Below are positions 9,740 through 22,000 of a DNA stretch of 64,000 nucleotides, piece by piece. Under the pieces are notes generated by a model that was not told the DNA's origin, made no database searches, and worked only from the letters and a program-made list of their open reading frames with translations. This DNA comes from Pristionchus mayeri. Its lineage: Eukaryota; Nematoda; Chromadorea; Rhabditida; Neodiplogasteridae. The position numbers and the translations under genes are program-made. The DNA is taken from positions 40,653,469 to 40,717,468 of the forward strand of contig BTRK01000005.1 in assembly GCA_036245805.1 (NCBI GenBank), in the 5' to 3' direction. The first letter of the stretch is position 1. The number at the start of each line of letters is the position of its first letter.

Positions 9740-11862
9740 GTTTGCATCAAGTATAGCTCGTGGTGAGCCTGAGAAAATCGCATCCGCATCAAAACATGCA
9801 ACAAATATAGTTTTTTTAGTGTTTTCGAATGAACAATCGAAAACATTTCTCGCATTCGCATTTCCTAAATTTTCCGCATTTATCGCATTTGCTCGCATGT
9901 CTGTCACCTATGGATTTAGCCCACTATGATATTAGTAGTGTAAGAGTTAAGTGTTCTATTAGGTTGATGCAAAAGTCTTGCGGTATTTTTATATTTTGTC
10001 TTCCATCTTCCTTTCAGTTTGACCGATGGCCTTCCGTATATTAATTACTAATGAGGCCTTGCATACTCTTTCATATGCGCACCCTATCAGCATTGCCCAA
10101 TCGGAGAGGGGAGAGCAGGGCAAAGTTAAAATTGCGAACATTTATCCATCGAAAACGACACATTTTTCAATATTCTGTTTCCTCTGAAGCATGAGTGCTC
10201 CATTCCTGGTGGTTGTATGAAGCTCCCATCTTTACCCTATACATACTTTTTCTCATGGATGATGGAAGTTACATCCTTTTGAGAAATGCATTGATCTGTA
10301 AATGACTACATATTGCATTTTTTATGTTCATTTCGCATATTTTTGGAAAATGAGAAATTCAAATTTTCTGAAACGAGAAAGGTGCAGGCACCAATATTTT
10401 TTTCAGAGAATAAAGCCTCTTAACGGATGAATATAGCGCACTCATAGCGAAGCCTATATGCTTGGTCTTCGATGCAAAAAATCCGATGCAAAGTTTCATG
10501 TAACCAGAATCGAAAGCAATAGCATGTAATTCGGTCCAAACTTAATCGAGAGACAGCTCTAACATATTTTCTTAAAGGGTATACGTAATACTTCTCAGAC
10601 ATCAGTATGGGCAGGTTTCCTGAATTTTCACAACGAATATCCAGTAAAATACATTTAATGCAAAATTTTGAGAATAAATTCAAATTGGCTTTAATTATAA
10701 TTTATTGCGTTGATTGCGATATCGGATTGATTGAAATGCGTGTATGTAAAGTACAAACATACCTCTAAACATTGCTATGTTTATTAGTCATCGTGATTTG
10801 GGACGAGAGAATTATGATAGTTCAAAGCAAGGACAACGCTTTTGCGTTATGTATTTTAATAAACCCACTAATTACTCTTTAAAACCATGCGTTAGATTTG
10901 CTGATATCACACTTTTCGTTGGAGTTATAATCAATTCAAAATTCAGATTAATTGCAAAGAATGACGAAATTGGTGAACAGTTCTAACCAAATGAATCGCA
11001 TTCACCTATTATAGCGCTAGTTATACAGTGTTCCCAAGGCCACATCAACTGTTGAAAACCATTAGTTTATTGGTAGATTCCGAAGAACTGGGGAAGTCAT
11101 TATGCCGGAACATGGAAATAGTCAGAAACTTTTGAATCAACCTGATACTAAAATACGAATGGATGTATACGTAGCCGCAATACAATTAACATAGGACGCG
11201 TATATTCTCAATAATGGCGTCGTAACACCGAGTTGCGATCGTGAGAATTTTAAGAGCGTGAATTATGCGACGAGCGATAATCCGTGCCAGAGCGTTTCTC
11301 ACCACTGTTGGCTGGTTTCTTGTCAAAAGCTCTCAGCAATAGAACACTAACCACGCCTTGGCATGATAATGTTCGATGACTATCGGGGCAATGATTATAT
11401 TATATGGGAAGCATTGCAGAAACCAATATCGATGTTCGTTTACATTTGAAGCTGCAATTGTGTTGTAGAAGTTGTTGCGTTACCATTTGGAATAGCCATT
11501 GATGTGGATGAAGAATAATGGATGCTGTTGCGATCATACCTAAATAATGTGAAAAGTTCAAACTTTTAGAATATTTGTTTCTTGCGACTTCTGATGGTAG
11601 CGAAGCAATGATATTTGAGATAATGCATACATGAATGCCGTGTTATGTATATTATAACTGAACTGATTGCTGATAGGAAAGACTCCATTTGGAATATACC
11701 GAGCATTCTGAGATAAGAATATTGGACTGAATTGTATGCTAGGCGAAACAGAAAGGGCAAGTTATATTTTTAAAATAAATTACAATCCCACAATAAGAAC
11801 TGGAGAGGTTTACTGGAGAAGAAAATAGTCCCCATCCAGGTGAGTCAGATACTTGATAGCTA
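9740..11862. other. Gene-poor stretch of left arm
   Basis: I see no confident gene. A mariner-like end TTAGGTTGATGCAAAAGTCT occurs at 9959, and its reverse (CTTTTGCATCAACCTGATA) at about 18253. A second type occurs near 11130. Several ORFs of 60-90 codons lack splice signals or recognisable content. The same stretch is mirrored at about 42264-44404. Confidence 0.5.
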
Positions 11863-12677
11863 TTAGGGTGTCCCATAAGTTCTCAGAATTTTTTTTCAAT
11901 CCATCTACTACATTAGTCATTGGAGTAAGGACTTAAAATACTTGCGCATAGTTAGTGGCAGAGGGTGCATTGTTACATAATGCCATTATCCGACGCATGC
12001 ATAGCATAGTGATCATGCAATCTTTGAAAATGTTCGTTTTTTGAGCACTTCGTTTTGCTTTTTTGCTACCTGTCCGCGAGATTCTAGGAGAGCCAGATGT
12101 GTATGGTGTAATCAATATCTTGCTGTGTATATACTAATATATTAACATCGCTTGTACTGCCATTCCAGTAGTAGGAAAATGGAAAAATCGAAAATCAGGT
12201 TTACACTTTTAGGGTTAGTTGTATATTTTCGAGCATATTTTAGACCTTTGCTAACCTTTTGTATCAAAAACAACTTTAAAAGTGATGATAACATTTTCTC
12301 AACCTCTTGAGGTTGTTTTTAGAACGTAACCAGGCAATGCCTTTGAAGACACTTTGCAAAAAAACAAATTTCGTATCGATGAAGCAAAGCAAATCCAGAT
12401 ATCAGAATACCTCTGTGTCTTAATTAAAGACTGTAATTGCATTTCAACTCACATCCATTAGCAAAATAATTCAAAAAAATCATTTTTTGGATTTTGCTAT
12501 ATTTTGTTCAAAAATATGTAGCGCTCTCCAAAAGAACCAGCTATGCTGGTCTAATGATTTATATTGAAAGTAGTTTCACACACTTTCATATAGTGTATGG
12601 TAGAATGTTGTTAGATTATATATCTAACTTAGAAAGCAAAATGTTGATAATGTCCGGAAACTTATGGGACACCCTAA
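11863..12677. mobile_element. TA-flanked non-autonomous element (815 bp)
   Basis: Inverted termini TTAGGGTGTCCCATAAGTT are bounded by TA at 11861-11862 and 12678-12679. The interior is AT-rich with no transposase-like ORF, so this is a non-autonomous or thoroughly decayed Tc1/mariner-type element. The right-arm copy (41429-42263) is 20 bp longer inside. Confidence 0.75.
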
Positions 12678-13106
12678 TAGGTTGAGGCGGATTGCTTTCC
12701 TTCCAATTGTGCCTTATCTTATCACATGCCTGTCAACGCTCTACATACATCCAAACAACATCATGTCATCTTTTCCGATTTCAAAATAGCCAAACTATTA
12801 CGCATCGCATGCACATTCTGACTTGGAACATATTACTAGAGTGCGCATTGTAATCACTTTTGCCCGAATTGTCTGAAATAGGTCAAATGTTGCATTAAAC
12901 ACTGTGACTCGTTATCATTTTAATGATAAGACCAAGGTGCGCCTGCTAAAGCTTCTTCCCTGAATAGTGTCAACACGAGCTTCATTTGCATCATTATATG
13001 CCTTCTCTAAATGGCTACTAAATATTATATATTGGAAGTTTGATTTTGTTCCGCGTTGCTTCTCCCGATTCCAAATGAGCGATACTTTTTTTTCAGGGAG
13101 CACAAT
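12678..13106. promoter_or_regulatory. Upstream region of lectin/CUB gene A
   Basis: About 430 bp between the TA-flanked element and the gene A start. I see no TATA motif I would trust. A 114-codon minus-strand ORF (12915-13259) overlaps exons 1 and 2 of gene A antisense and is most likely a shadow. Confidence 0.3.
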
Positions 13107-15611
13107 ATGTTTCGGATGTCCTCCTTTCTCGAAGTTATGCTCATGATTTCCAGGTATGCATAAAGTGTTGAAAAATGACGCGAAACACGAATAAATGTAA
13201 AATATTTCATTTTGCAGATATTTACTCATCCCTTCCCCAGACCTGTCAAGTTTGACCACCGTTGAAGCGAATGGTCTTGTAGATTCGAAGCCAAACCACT
13301 AGTTGTACTACAAAAAAACACATAATTTTTAGGTTTCGAAGTTAACTCATGCCCTTCTGGATTTTACTTGGCACACGCAGGCCAATGTCGCAACTATGCA
13401 CAGGGCATCACTAATTTGCGAAGCAGAGATGTTGGCAATTTAAAACTTCAAATTTAAAATTTCTGAAATTCCGTTCATCTATAATTACTCAGGCGATCAA
13501 CAAAACAATCGAGGAGTGTTCCAAATGGAAGACTTTGCCAGTCATTATACGAAACGAAGAGGTAAAGTATATTTCGCGAAGTTGTCTCTGAAAATACTAT
13601 CAGGAACAATCGTACTACACGACGGATTTTCGCTATGCGATTCCAATCGGTATGTACGAGAAAATATCGCTTTTGATGTTCCATTTCAATGTCGACTATT
13701 GAAAATACCAAATGTCCGCTTTGCATTTCATACTTGATCGTTTGTAGTAGCCTACGAACTGGTTATTCCAGGCATAATTTGCAACTTCTCTTCATCAAGA
13801 TGGCAATGGATCGACGAGTCGGCTGTCAACTACAAACCTTCGAATTACACATCCGGTTGGGAATTATCTAGTGTTTGAATTTAGAGCACATAGTGCTTCT
13901 GACACCTGTTTAATTTAGTATGGACATAAACTCAAACAATTGATTTAGTCCATATTTTGCTTGCATTTCGCCAAATATCATTTTGCTTAGTGATGGATGA
14001 GCCTTGCTCCAACCGTGACGCTGGCTCATGGTACCTCGATCAACGATCCTGGCAGTTTGTCAACAAGTCAGCAGTTGTTCCGATATTTTCAGATATCTTT
14101 CGAAACTTTGAGCAAAAAAATAACGCGCCAATTTAGTCCAAGTTTGCAAGAGAACTTCAACATCACATGCTTAACTGACATCAACAAGCCTAAAGTAACT
14201 TCGGAGTGCTCAGACTTTGACCATTTTGAGGATGGATCGGATTGCTATCAGGTTAATAAAAAGTGAACGAAACTGCAGGAATGTTGCTACTTAAGGTATC
14301 TAATGTTCCGGTCAACTTTACAGTCGCACACAAGTACTGCAAAAGTGTTGGAGCAAGTCTTGCATCAGTTCATAACGAACAGGTAAATGCCAAATATGCA
14401 ATTTAGAAATCGTATTCTTATATTCTTACTAAGGACAATGGTTTCCTCCGGCGACTCGCATTCTCAAAAGGAATACTGAACGGATTGCTTCTCGGAGGAT
14501 CCAGCACGGTGAAGTTGGATGCATTTAAGTGGATCGACGGATCCCAGTGGAATTACACTAATTTTGTGCCAGGTGAGTGATATTTGCGCATTTCGATTTT
14601 TTTTTACTTTGTAATCGTCCAAAGTTTAGGTTTTCCTGTACGTGGAATGGGCACTTGCCTCTCCATGGCAACCAACGGAATTTCTGGGCAATGGACTAAC
14701 ACCGAATGCTCAACAAAAATGCCGTTTGCTTGTTCGAGAAAACGTTCATTTTTATAGAAAACTTAACCTTTTAGTTTTCAAATTTTCAGCTAATGCCGAA
14801 GGAGCAACCAAAACGTGCCCTGGAGCTAACGTGAGAGAGGATGAAATTGTTGGAATATTCATTATATTTGTGTCACAACTTTCCCTACGTTTTTTTTAAA
14901 TATTAAACTCTAATTCCAAGTATTTTCAGATTGTATCTCCGGGCTTCCCTCTTAACGCTTCAATTCCTTGTGATTTCTTCCTTTCTGTCCCAGTTGGAGG
15001 GCTGGTAGAAGTTGAGGTTAACAATAAACTCATAATCTATGCAGCGCACTTGAAACATACTTGAGCATGAACCTAAATGACCTGAAAATTAAAACCCTAA
15101 AGAAATAACATTGATATTTCTTAGATACTTCTTCTCGAGGCGAATTCCTGTTGTGACCATCTCGTGCTCACCGAAGGTTCCATGGGCGGCACTGTTATCG
15201 CCAAGTTAGCAACACTTTTCAAAATATACTTGTACTTCACTGCGATCGTCACTCATTTCACTGAATTCACTGCATTTTAATTACATGTGCTATAGTTAGC
15301 TCTACGTTATCCTAGTGTCTATTCACAGTATACCTATCCCGAGGGCTTGATATACTGCGAACAATGCCGAAATACTACTATTCATCAGCTTGACGGGTGC
15401 GATGAGTGCAGCTATTTACCGAACCACAGCATCGAATATGATGAGAGTGTCGTGGCAGCCGCGTGGGGGAGTAAACGTGAGAGGAGTTGTTGTGAGTTTT
15501 AGTTTTTTTATACCACTGTCAATTAACCCGAGTCTCAATAGTAAGAGATCTGATTTTTTCAAAGCAATTTAAAAAAATCTCAAATTACAGATGACTTTCC
15601 GCGGAGTGTGA
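13107..15611 (+). CDS. Lectin A: secreted C-type lectin plus CUB protein
   Basis: Probably a secreted carbohydrate-binding or immune-type lectin. The model starts at ATG 13107 (MFRMSSFLEVMLMIS, signal-like), matching gene B exon 1 in length and phase. Exons: 13107-13153, 13218-13273, 13333-13430, 13493-13561, 13772-13855, about 13989-14068, 14092-14249, about 14296-14382, 14434-14572, 14630-14743, 14790-14848, 14930-15016, 15125-15204, 15389-15491, 15591-15611. Order of parts: an N-terminal Cys-rich half domain (CPSGFYLAHAGQCR; WQWIDESAVNYKP); a C-type lectin domain from GSDCYQ through CKSVGASLASVHNEQ, FKWIDGSQWNYTNF and WTNTECSTKMPFACSR; then a CUB domain (IVSPGFPLNASIPCDFFL, LEANSCCDHLVLTEG, VSWQPRGGVNVRG) ending MTFRGV. 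There is no EPN/QPD calcium-type sugar motif, so binding may be atypical. A short exon between 13561 and 13772 may be missing. Confidence 0.85.
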
Positions 15612-16051
15612 AAAGGAAATCGTGGTTTCGGTCGTAATTTGCCAACGTTCAAAAAGTTTCTCTGATCCATTTGTTCTGTTTTTCTTTAATTTTTTGATAA
15701 AATATTAATTTTCCACTCAATTTTGAAACATAAAGGTATGTATGAGTCACTGAGTATAGGACGTAAACACGGCATACGTTGAGAGGCGATTGATAAGAAA
15801 AGGTGCGACCAAGGCATTCTTGCTATTGCAAACGTGTGTCGGTGTGACACATCGATTTTCACGTTTTCTTATATTTGTCTATATGGTGATAATTGTCTTG
15901 TGTTCAAAAAGGAATTGTTCAATTTCGTCTTATCACCTAATCTAGAAACCTCCAATTAAGTGTGACATGCATCATCTAGTGAATCAGTAACAACACAACT
16001 ACTAGATTAAACGTCTCAGAATTCCAAAATTCATGTTGCAGAATGCTTACA

Positions 16052-19000
16052 ATGTTTCGGATGACATCATTCATGTCTTTCGTTCTCGTGATCATACGGT
16101 ATAAAAGCACTTGTGTTTGATTAATATAAATAGAGAATTATTAATTCAATAAGGTTATAATTATATGTACGCAGTTCCATTTCACTTTCTAGATACATAT
16201 TTATACCAGACGATACTTTCTATGGAGGATTTCGCGAACCAACAGGTACATTTTACAAAAGTGAACATGTTAACGTGTTATAACAGTGGTATCTTATAGT
16301 CCTATTCGATGCAATATCATGAATATGTATAAATGTGAGCATACCCATTAGGGTGGCGAAAATGACTCAACGGATCATCTTTTAGAGAGCGAGAGAGGGT
16401 CAGGAAAGGATTGAGAGGATATCCTGTCCGCTGGGATAGATGACCCTTGAGCCTTTTGTGAGCCGTTTCGGACGGCTCACAAACGAGTCAGGGGTAGAGG
16501 TGCGAGAGAGTGCGTGGATGTGAGAGAGCAGGAAAGGGAACTGCCAGGGGGGAGAGACTGCCGATACCGTTGAGCCGCCCAAAACGGCTCACAAACGGCT
16601 CAGGGTTGTAAACCTTCTTCTCAAAGATGAGCCGCGAGATGGGGTAAACAAGACGGATATCCTTGAGCCATTCTCTCCACCCTAATTCTCATAGTTAGAC
16701 AATTTAAAAAAAAAAGATCGATAAAAAACCAAATTAAAATGTACTGTAGGCGCAGATACATCATTTTTCTGCAAACATCAGTTTCTTTTGATTTCGCCCA
16801 TATATTCAAAGAAAACAGGTCATTGCATAGAATTTCTCATAAATTTCCCCAAAATATGTAAAATTCTAAATTTACTTTCGTGAAATATTATTTTAAAAAG
16901 TTGTTTCTGGACATTTCAGTGTTTGAAGAATACCGGTGTCCTACTCAAGCCTTAAATTTAACTCGCTATGGACAATGCGAGTTTAATAGTGAAGGGGGAT
17001 ATAGCTACCATCCCGATGAGGTAATCGTTTTAAGCAATATGCTAATAACTTTACGAACAAACGTGGGCTGGCAATATGAATCTACTATTGAATATGGAAT
17101 TTTCCGAGGTGAATAGTGCGGTTGAAAGGTTCAAATGAATCGATTCCGTCATGTCCATCTAAAAATTGACCTACCATTCACTATTCATAGTGTTCAATTT
17201 CCCCAAGCCTAGTTGTTACACCGATCACCACCTCCCCCTGTTCAGCCTTTGTCAGCTGGCAGTAGTAGACAAACAACTAGCACCAGTCTCGCTCCTTCCA
17301 TCGAGATGATAAAGTCGTATCCTCCCCTAGTCTAATTCGCCCAATACACATCAGTACAAGCCCAAACCTTATTAGTATTAAAGATTCATGTGAATCGGGA
17401 TTTTATTTTTTGTTGATTGTATTTTAAAAATTATCTCGAGCCATATTTGCTTGACTGGAATATCCACTTAACACAATTAGCGGACACATAGATGGATTAC
17501 ACTCGCAGGACCGATTCGATTCTGGGAAGCGTATTGCGGCAATAAATAAAGAAAACATCAAAATCTCAAAATATGTCGATTTTTAAGTGTACTTTGCAAG
17601 TGCCCTACCATTTGAATACGCGCTAGTAATCGATTCTGCCCATTTGAGGAGTGATACCACTCGAGTTGCTCTTCCAGAATATTACAGAATATCCGACCTT
17701 CAAGACGCTTTGGAAGATGAGAATTAGAAATAGTGCAGATTTCGTTGTTCAAATTTCGTAATTTTGGTATAATATGGTACTGTTCCCGAATAGGTAGATG
17801 TATTCATCTCAAGTTTAACGGTAATACTAAAACTGGCGAGTACTTCAATGTGCACAACATTATGGCTTACTGAGTCAACAACTGACCATTCGGGGCTATG
17901 AAATGAATTTCTGCAGAAATGCATCTCTAGCTAATATCGAATCAGGAGCTCATCTGAACTTGGCAAGATGGTGTACAAATACTGAATTGCATTCACAAAC
18001 ATGGCCAATAATCCCGCTTTACCCTAGTATGTTTGTTTAAACCCTATCTCGTTTCTCCACATAACAATGACCTTACAAAATTACCTTTGATAATCAATTT
18101 TGCGTAATTTGTCGGACCGCCTTATCGGCGTAGCTAAATGGGGAGCAATGTGATACGGCTTTTTATAAAGCTCATACAAGCACTTATTTATTGCAAAAGA
18201 ACTTTGCAGGCCAGGGGAATCAAAAATGCAAAATTCGGAAAAAAGGGAGAAACTTTTGCATCAACCTGATATTTTGATTTTAATTTTAAGATTTAAAAAT
18301 CTTCATTCTGCTCTCGCTGTCTCGCAAATATGCAATCGACTATGTGTTTCACAGGAAATTGTGGCCGTAAAGATTCCTTATGCCAATCCTAATACAAACG
18401 GAAGATGTGATTTGCTAATTCAGGCACTCAACGAAACTATAAGAAAGTGCGCGGAAATGAATGCGTCACCTATCATCATACGAAATGCAAATGTTTGCAC
18501 TGTTTACATTCCAATTTTTACATCTCATCATGGTTCAGGACCAAACACATTGGTTCAATGTGTATTCCTCGCACCGATGTGCTGAAGTGTTGGGTAAGGT
18601 TCAGGCATATGACAATTATGCAAATGGATTGCACAGGTATTAGATGCAACTATTCCACGTCAAAATGGCAGTGGGTCGACGGATCAGCCATTACCTACAA
18701 GCCCTCGCACTATGATGGAGCAGGTGAGATCAATTTATTCGTTAAAGATGCTCCCGAGAACTAGTGTGGGGCGTCCCATCACGAACATCCTGCGTTCTCA
18801 ATGGGATACTGTAGCGAATTTGCCCCGTAAAAATAATATAGTTATGTAGAGCAAGTGAAACGTAAACGAACAAGCCACGAGCCTGTGCTGTCAATGAAAT
18901 TTGAGCGTATGCAAATAACCTCAAAAGTGTCTCTGGATCTAGGACAAAATGATCGTTGAGTGGCACTCACAGAATCCACACTTATGGGTGACTGAACATT

Positions 19001-22000
19001 CCCCGGAGCACCCGTTGGACACTAGTTAAAATCTTGCGCAGCCGTCGTTAACGTTTGATTCACACGATTATATTATGCTGATAGCGTTCTTTTTTTAGAA
19101 CATCAGGTAATGTTGGGCAATTTTAGGGTATGTTTGATGTGTGTTAAATAGCTAGCAGCCAGTTAGCGCACCTCAAACATACACGTAAAATAAGCAAAAT
19201 CGATTACATTACCTATAACGTAAGAGAATGTTACGAAGTAAAACGAAGCAACCAATAATAGAATTTGATGAACGATATCGAAATATAACACGATGAGCTG
19301 TTTTATTTGAGCTGCTAAAACACAATATTTCACTTGAGCTCTGGATCGGAATTGTTCTAACCTGTGTCCCGGCGTATTTTTTATTGAAGGTGATGTCTGG
19401 AAATTCAACTGCAGGTACATATTTCAATTATAATTCAGAAAAAAAAAATGCAAGTATGTGTTCATGTAGAACTATTCTATATTTTATCTGCGCTCGAAGG
19501 CACAACGAGCTGCGAATGTTATATTATATCTTGTGGTAGAGAACAATTGAATTCTCCTCACACTGAGGATTAAAAGTGATAGAGCAGGAGAGAGAAGGGT
19601 GTGCAAAAAACAGAAGCGATATAAAAAATAAGTGAAGATCTAGTCAACTGGTCTCATCTGTCTTCGTGTGGTCAGTAGAGAAGGGAACCGAGAAGGATTC
19701 ACTCGGGTAGACCTGGTAGGCTCTGCTCCGAGAACACCATCCGTAGATCTCTAACGGGGGATAATTGGTGAGTATAAATGTGTGCGTGGGGGGTGAAAAG
19801 ATAATATATTTGCAATTATGTAGTTATGTGGTCATGAAATTAGGGTATATCGTTATTTGTTTTCTATGGCTCGAAAAAAGAAAAAATGTTATTCTACAAT
19901 AGTTATTCAGAAAATGTTATATTTTCGACATCACTTTGATCATAATTTCACACGAGAATGTACGTTTGCGAGCTAAAAATTTCCTCAAAAATAATCTCGA
20001 CATCGCTCCTAAATTTATCAAATTTGCGAGTTCCAGACAAAATAATTCCGAGAAAGCACGGCGCAGTTACTATAGCCGTTCATAGAATGATTGCACATGA
20101 ATAAAAGTTGATGGAACATGCCTCCGAGGCACTGGAAGTGGAACCGGAAATTCCTAATACCGGTTCCAGAAAAGACGAAAAAGTTGTGTCGTACCCAATA
20201 TACCATGCCATAAACATGTTGCGATTATAAATTTGGGGCTACTGATGCCGCAGGTGCTCTGGTTTCTTCCAAGCAGTTGCTGCGGAACGCGTGAAAAACT
20301 GTTCAGGGCACTGGCAACCAACTGGTCCGAGTACTGGTTACCAAATAAGCTCCGTCTAATCCAACTGGTGAGCAACTGATCAAAAACGGTAACAACTTTT
20401 TAACCAGAATGGACGGAGCTTAGCCTAACCAGTTAGTAGCCAGTGCCATGACAAGTTGTTGGCGCGTTCCCCGCAACTGGTTCTGCAATCTCGAAAGAAG
20501 CGTGATAACCTTACCTTACGCCATTTAGTGACAAATACCGTAATTACCAAACTTTCTGCGTCAACTGTATATCCGACCTTCCGCGGCCTAAGATCACCAA
20601 AGAATGCTCTGAATTTGAAAATTATCAGAATGGATCTGTGTGCTACCAGGTAAGTATAGTTTATTTCGAAATCTGGCCTCGTCTAAATGTTCTTGACAAT
20701 AAGCACAATGGAAATATTGCGATGATTTAACGAACGAAAATTTAAAAAAAACACCAACAGTTAAGGTTATGAATACTCATGTCAACTGGACTGTGGCGAA
20801 CAAGTTCTGTAAAAGTATTGGAGCAAGTCTTGCATCAATTCACAACGAACAGGTCCCTAATTTAAAAAAAATTATTTTACATTCAGCCGATATTTATTAA
20901 GGATAATGTCTTCCTCCGTAGTCTCGCGTACTCACGAGGTATCTTGAACGGAATGCAACTCGGTGCCTCAAGTTCCGCGAAATTGGACGATTTCAAATGG
21001 ATCGACGGGTCCGTTTGGAACTACACTAACTTTGTGCCTGGTATGTTACTGCTCTGATTGCAAGATGACATATAGATGTAAAGGTTTCCCCATACGAGGA
21101 TTGGGGAACTGTCTGTCGATGGCGACCAACGGAGTTGATGGACAGTGGACCAATGGCGAGTGCTCGACTAAAATGCCTTTCGCGTGCTCGAGAAAAGGTA
21201 AGCAGTGATAGAAAATGTACTTTTTGAAAAATAATATTAAGCCTTCGCCGAAGGAGCATCGAAGAAATGTCCAGGCGGAAACGTAACGGAAGGAGAAATC
21301 GTATGTTTTTGAGAGTAATCGTCTGACCTTCTCTAACCGGCGAGAGAGTGTGTGATATGATGAGCAGCATGATATGATGCTAAACTGAGCCGCTTCTAAT
21401 GATTTGTCTCTATTTTTATTTCAGATTGTATCTCCGGGCTTTCCTGTGACCTCGTCAATTCCTTGTGATTTCTTCCTGACGGTGCCTACTCGGAAGCTGA
21501 TCGAGGTGGAGGTAATACGATGATGTGATCATCTGCAACGTTATTAATACTGTTGATGTATGCTGTGCAATTTCTTTTCAGATAATAACTCTCGAAGCCA
21601 ACTCTTGCTGCGACTTTCTGGTTCTTACAGAAGGTCCCGTGGGAGGTGCCCTTGTAGCCAAGTACGTCTTTACATAAAATTGCAAAAAGTATTAGAGTAA
21701 AAAACTAGATAGGGTAAAAGGGTGTAGCCACGTCAAGCGATATTGCAGTCGTGAAGATTGACTACGTTAGGTCGCGCAGTCAGTTCCAAAATAGAATGAA
21801 ACTTTTTAAAATGATGTGGAAAAATTCAAGAAGAAGGGAACAAACGTGAATACTCGCAATTGCATATCTCTGCTCCCAGTAGAGATATATACTTGAGTTT
21901 TAATTTCTGGGTTTTTTTTACTTTTACACCTCATATTCCAATTATTAAGACGATAAGAAAGACTATCTGAGTGAATGAAAATACTCTTGGCACTAGCGAA

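Noticed and set aside
11933..12115. 60-codon ORF in the TA-flanked element, considered as a transposase remnant
   Set aside because: No helix-turn-helix or DDE-type motif readable in any frame.
12915..13259. 114-codon minus-strand ORF in both arms
   Set aside because: It runs antisense over exons 1 and 2 of lectin A, whose plus-strand reading is supported by phase-matched exons in lectin B.
21026..21370. 114-codon minus-strand ORF
   Set aside because: Antisense shadow of the lectin B C-type lectin exons.
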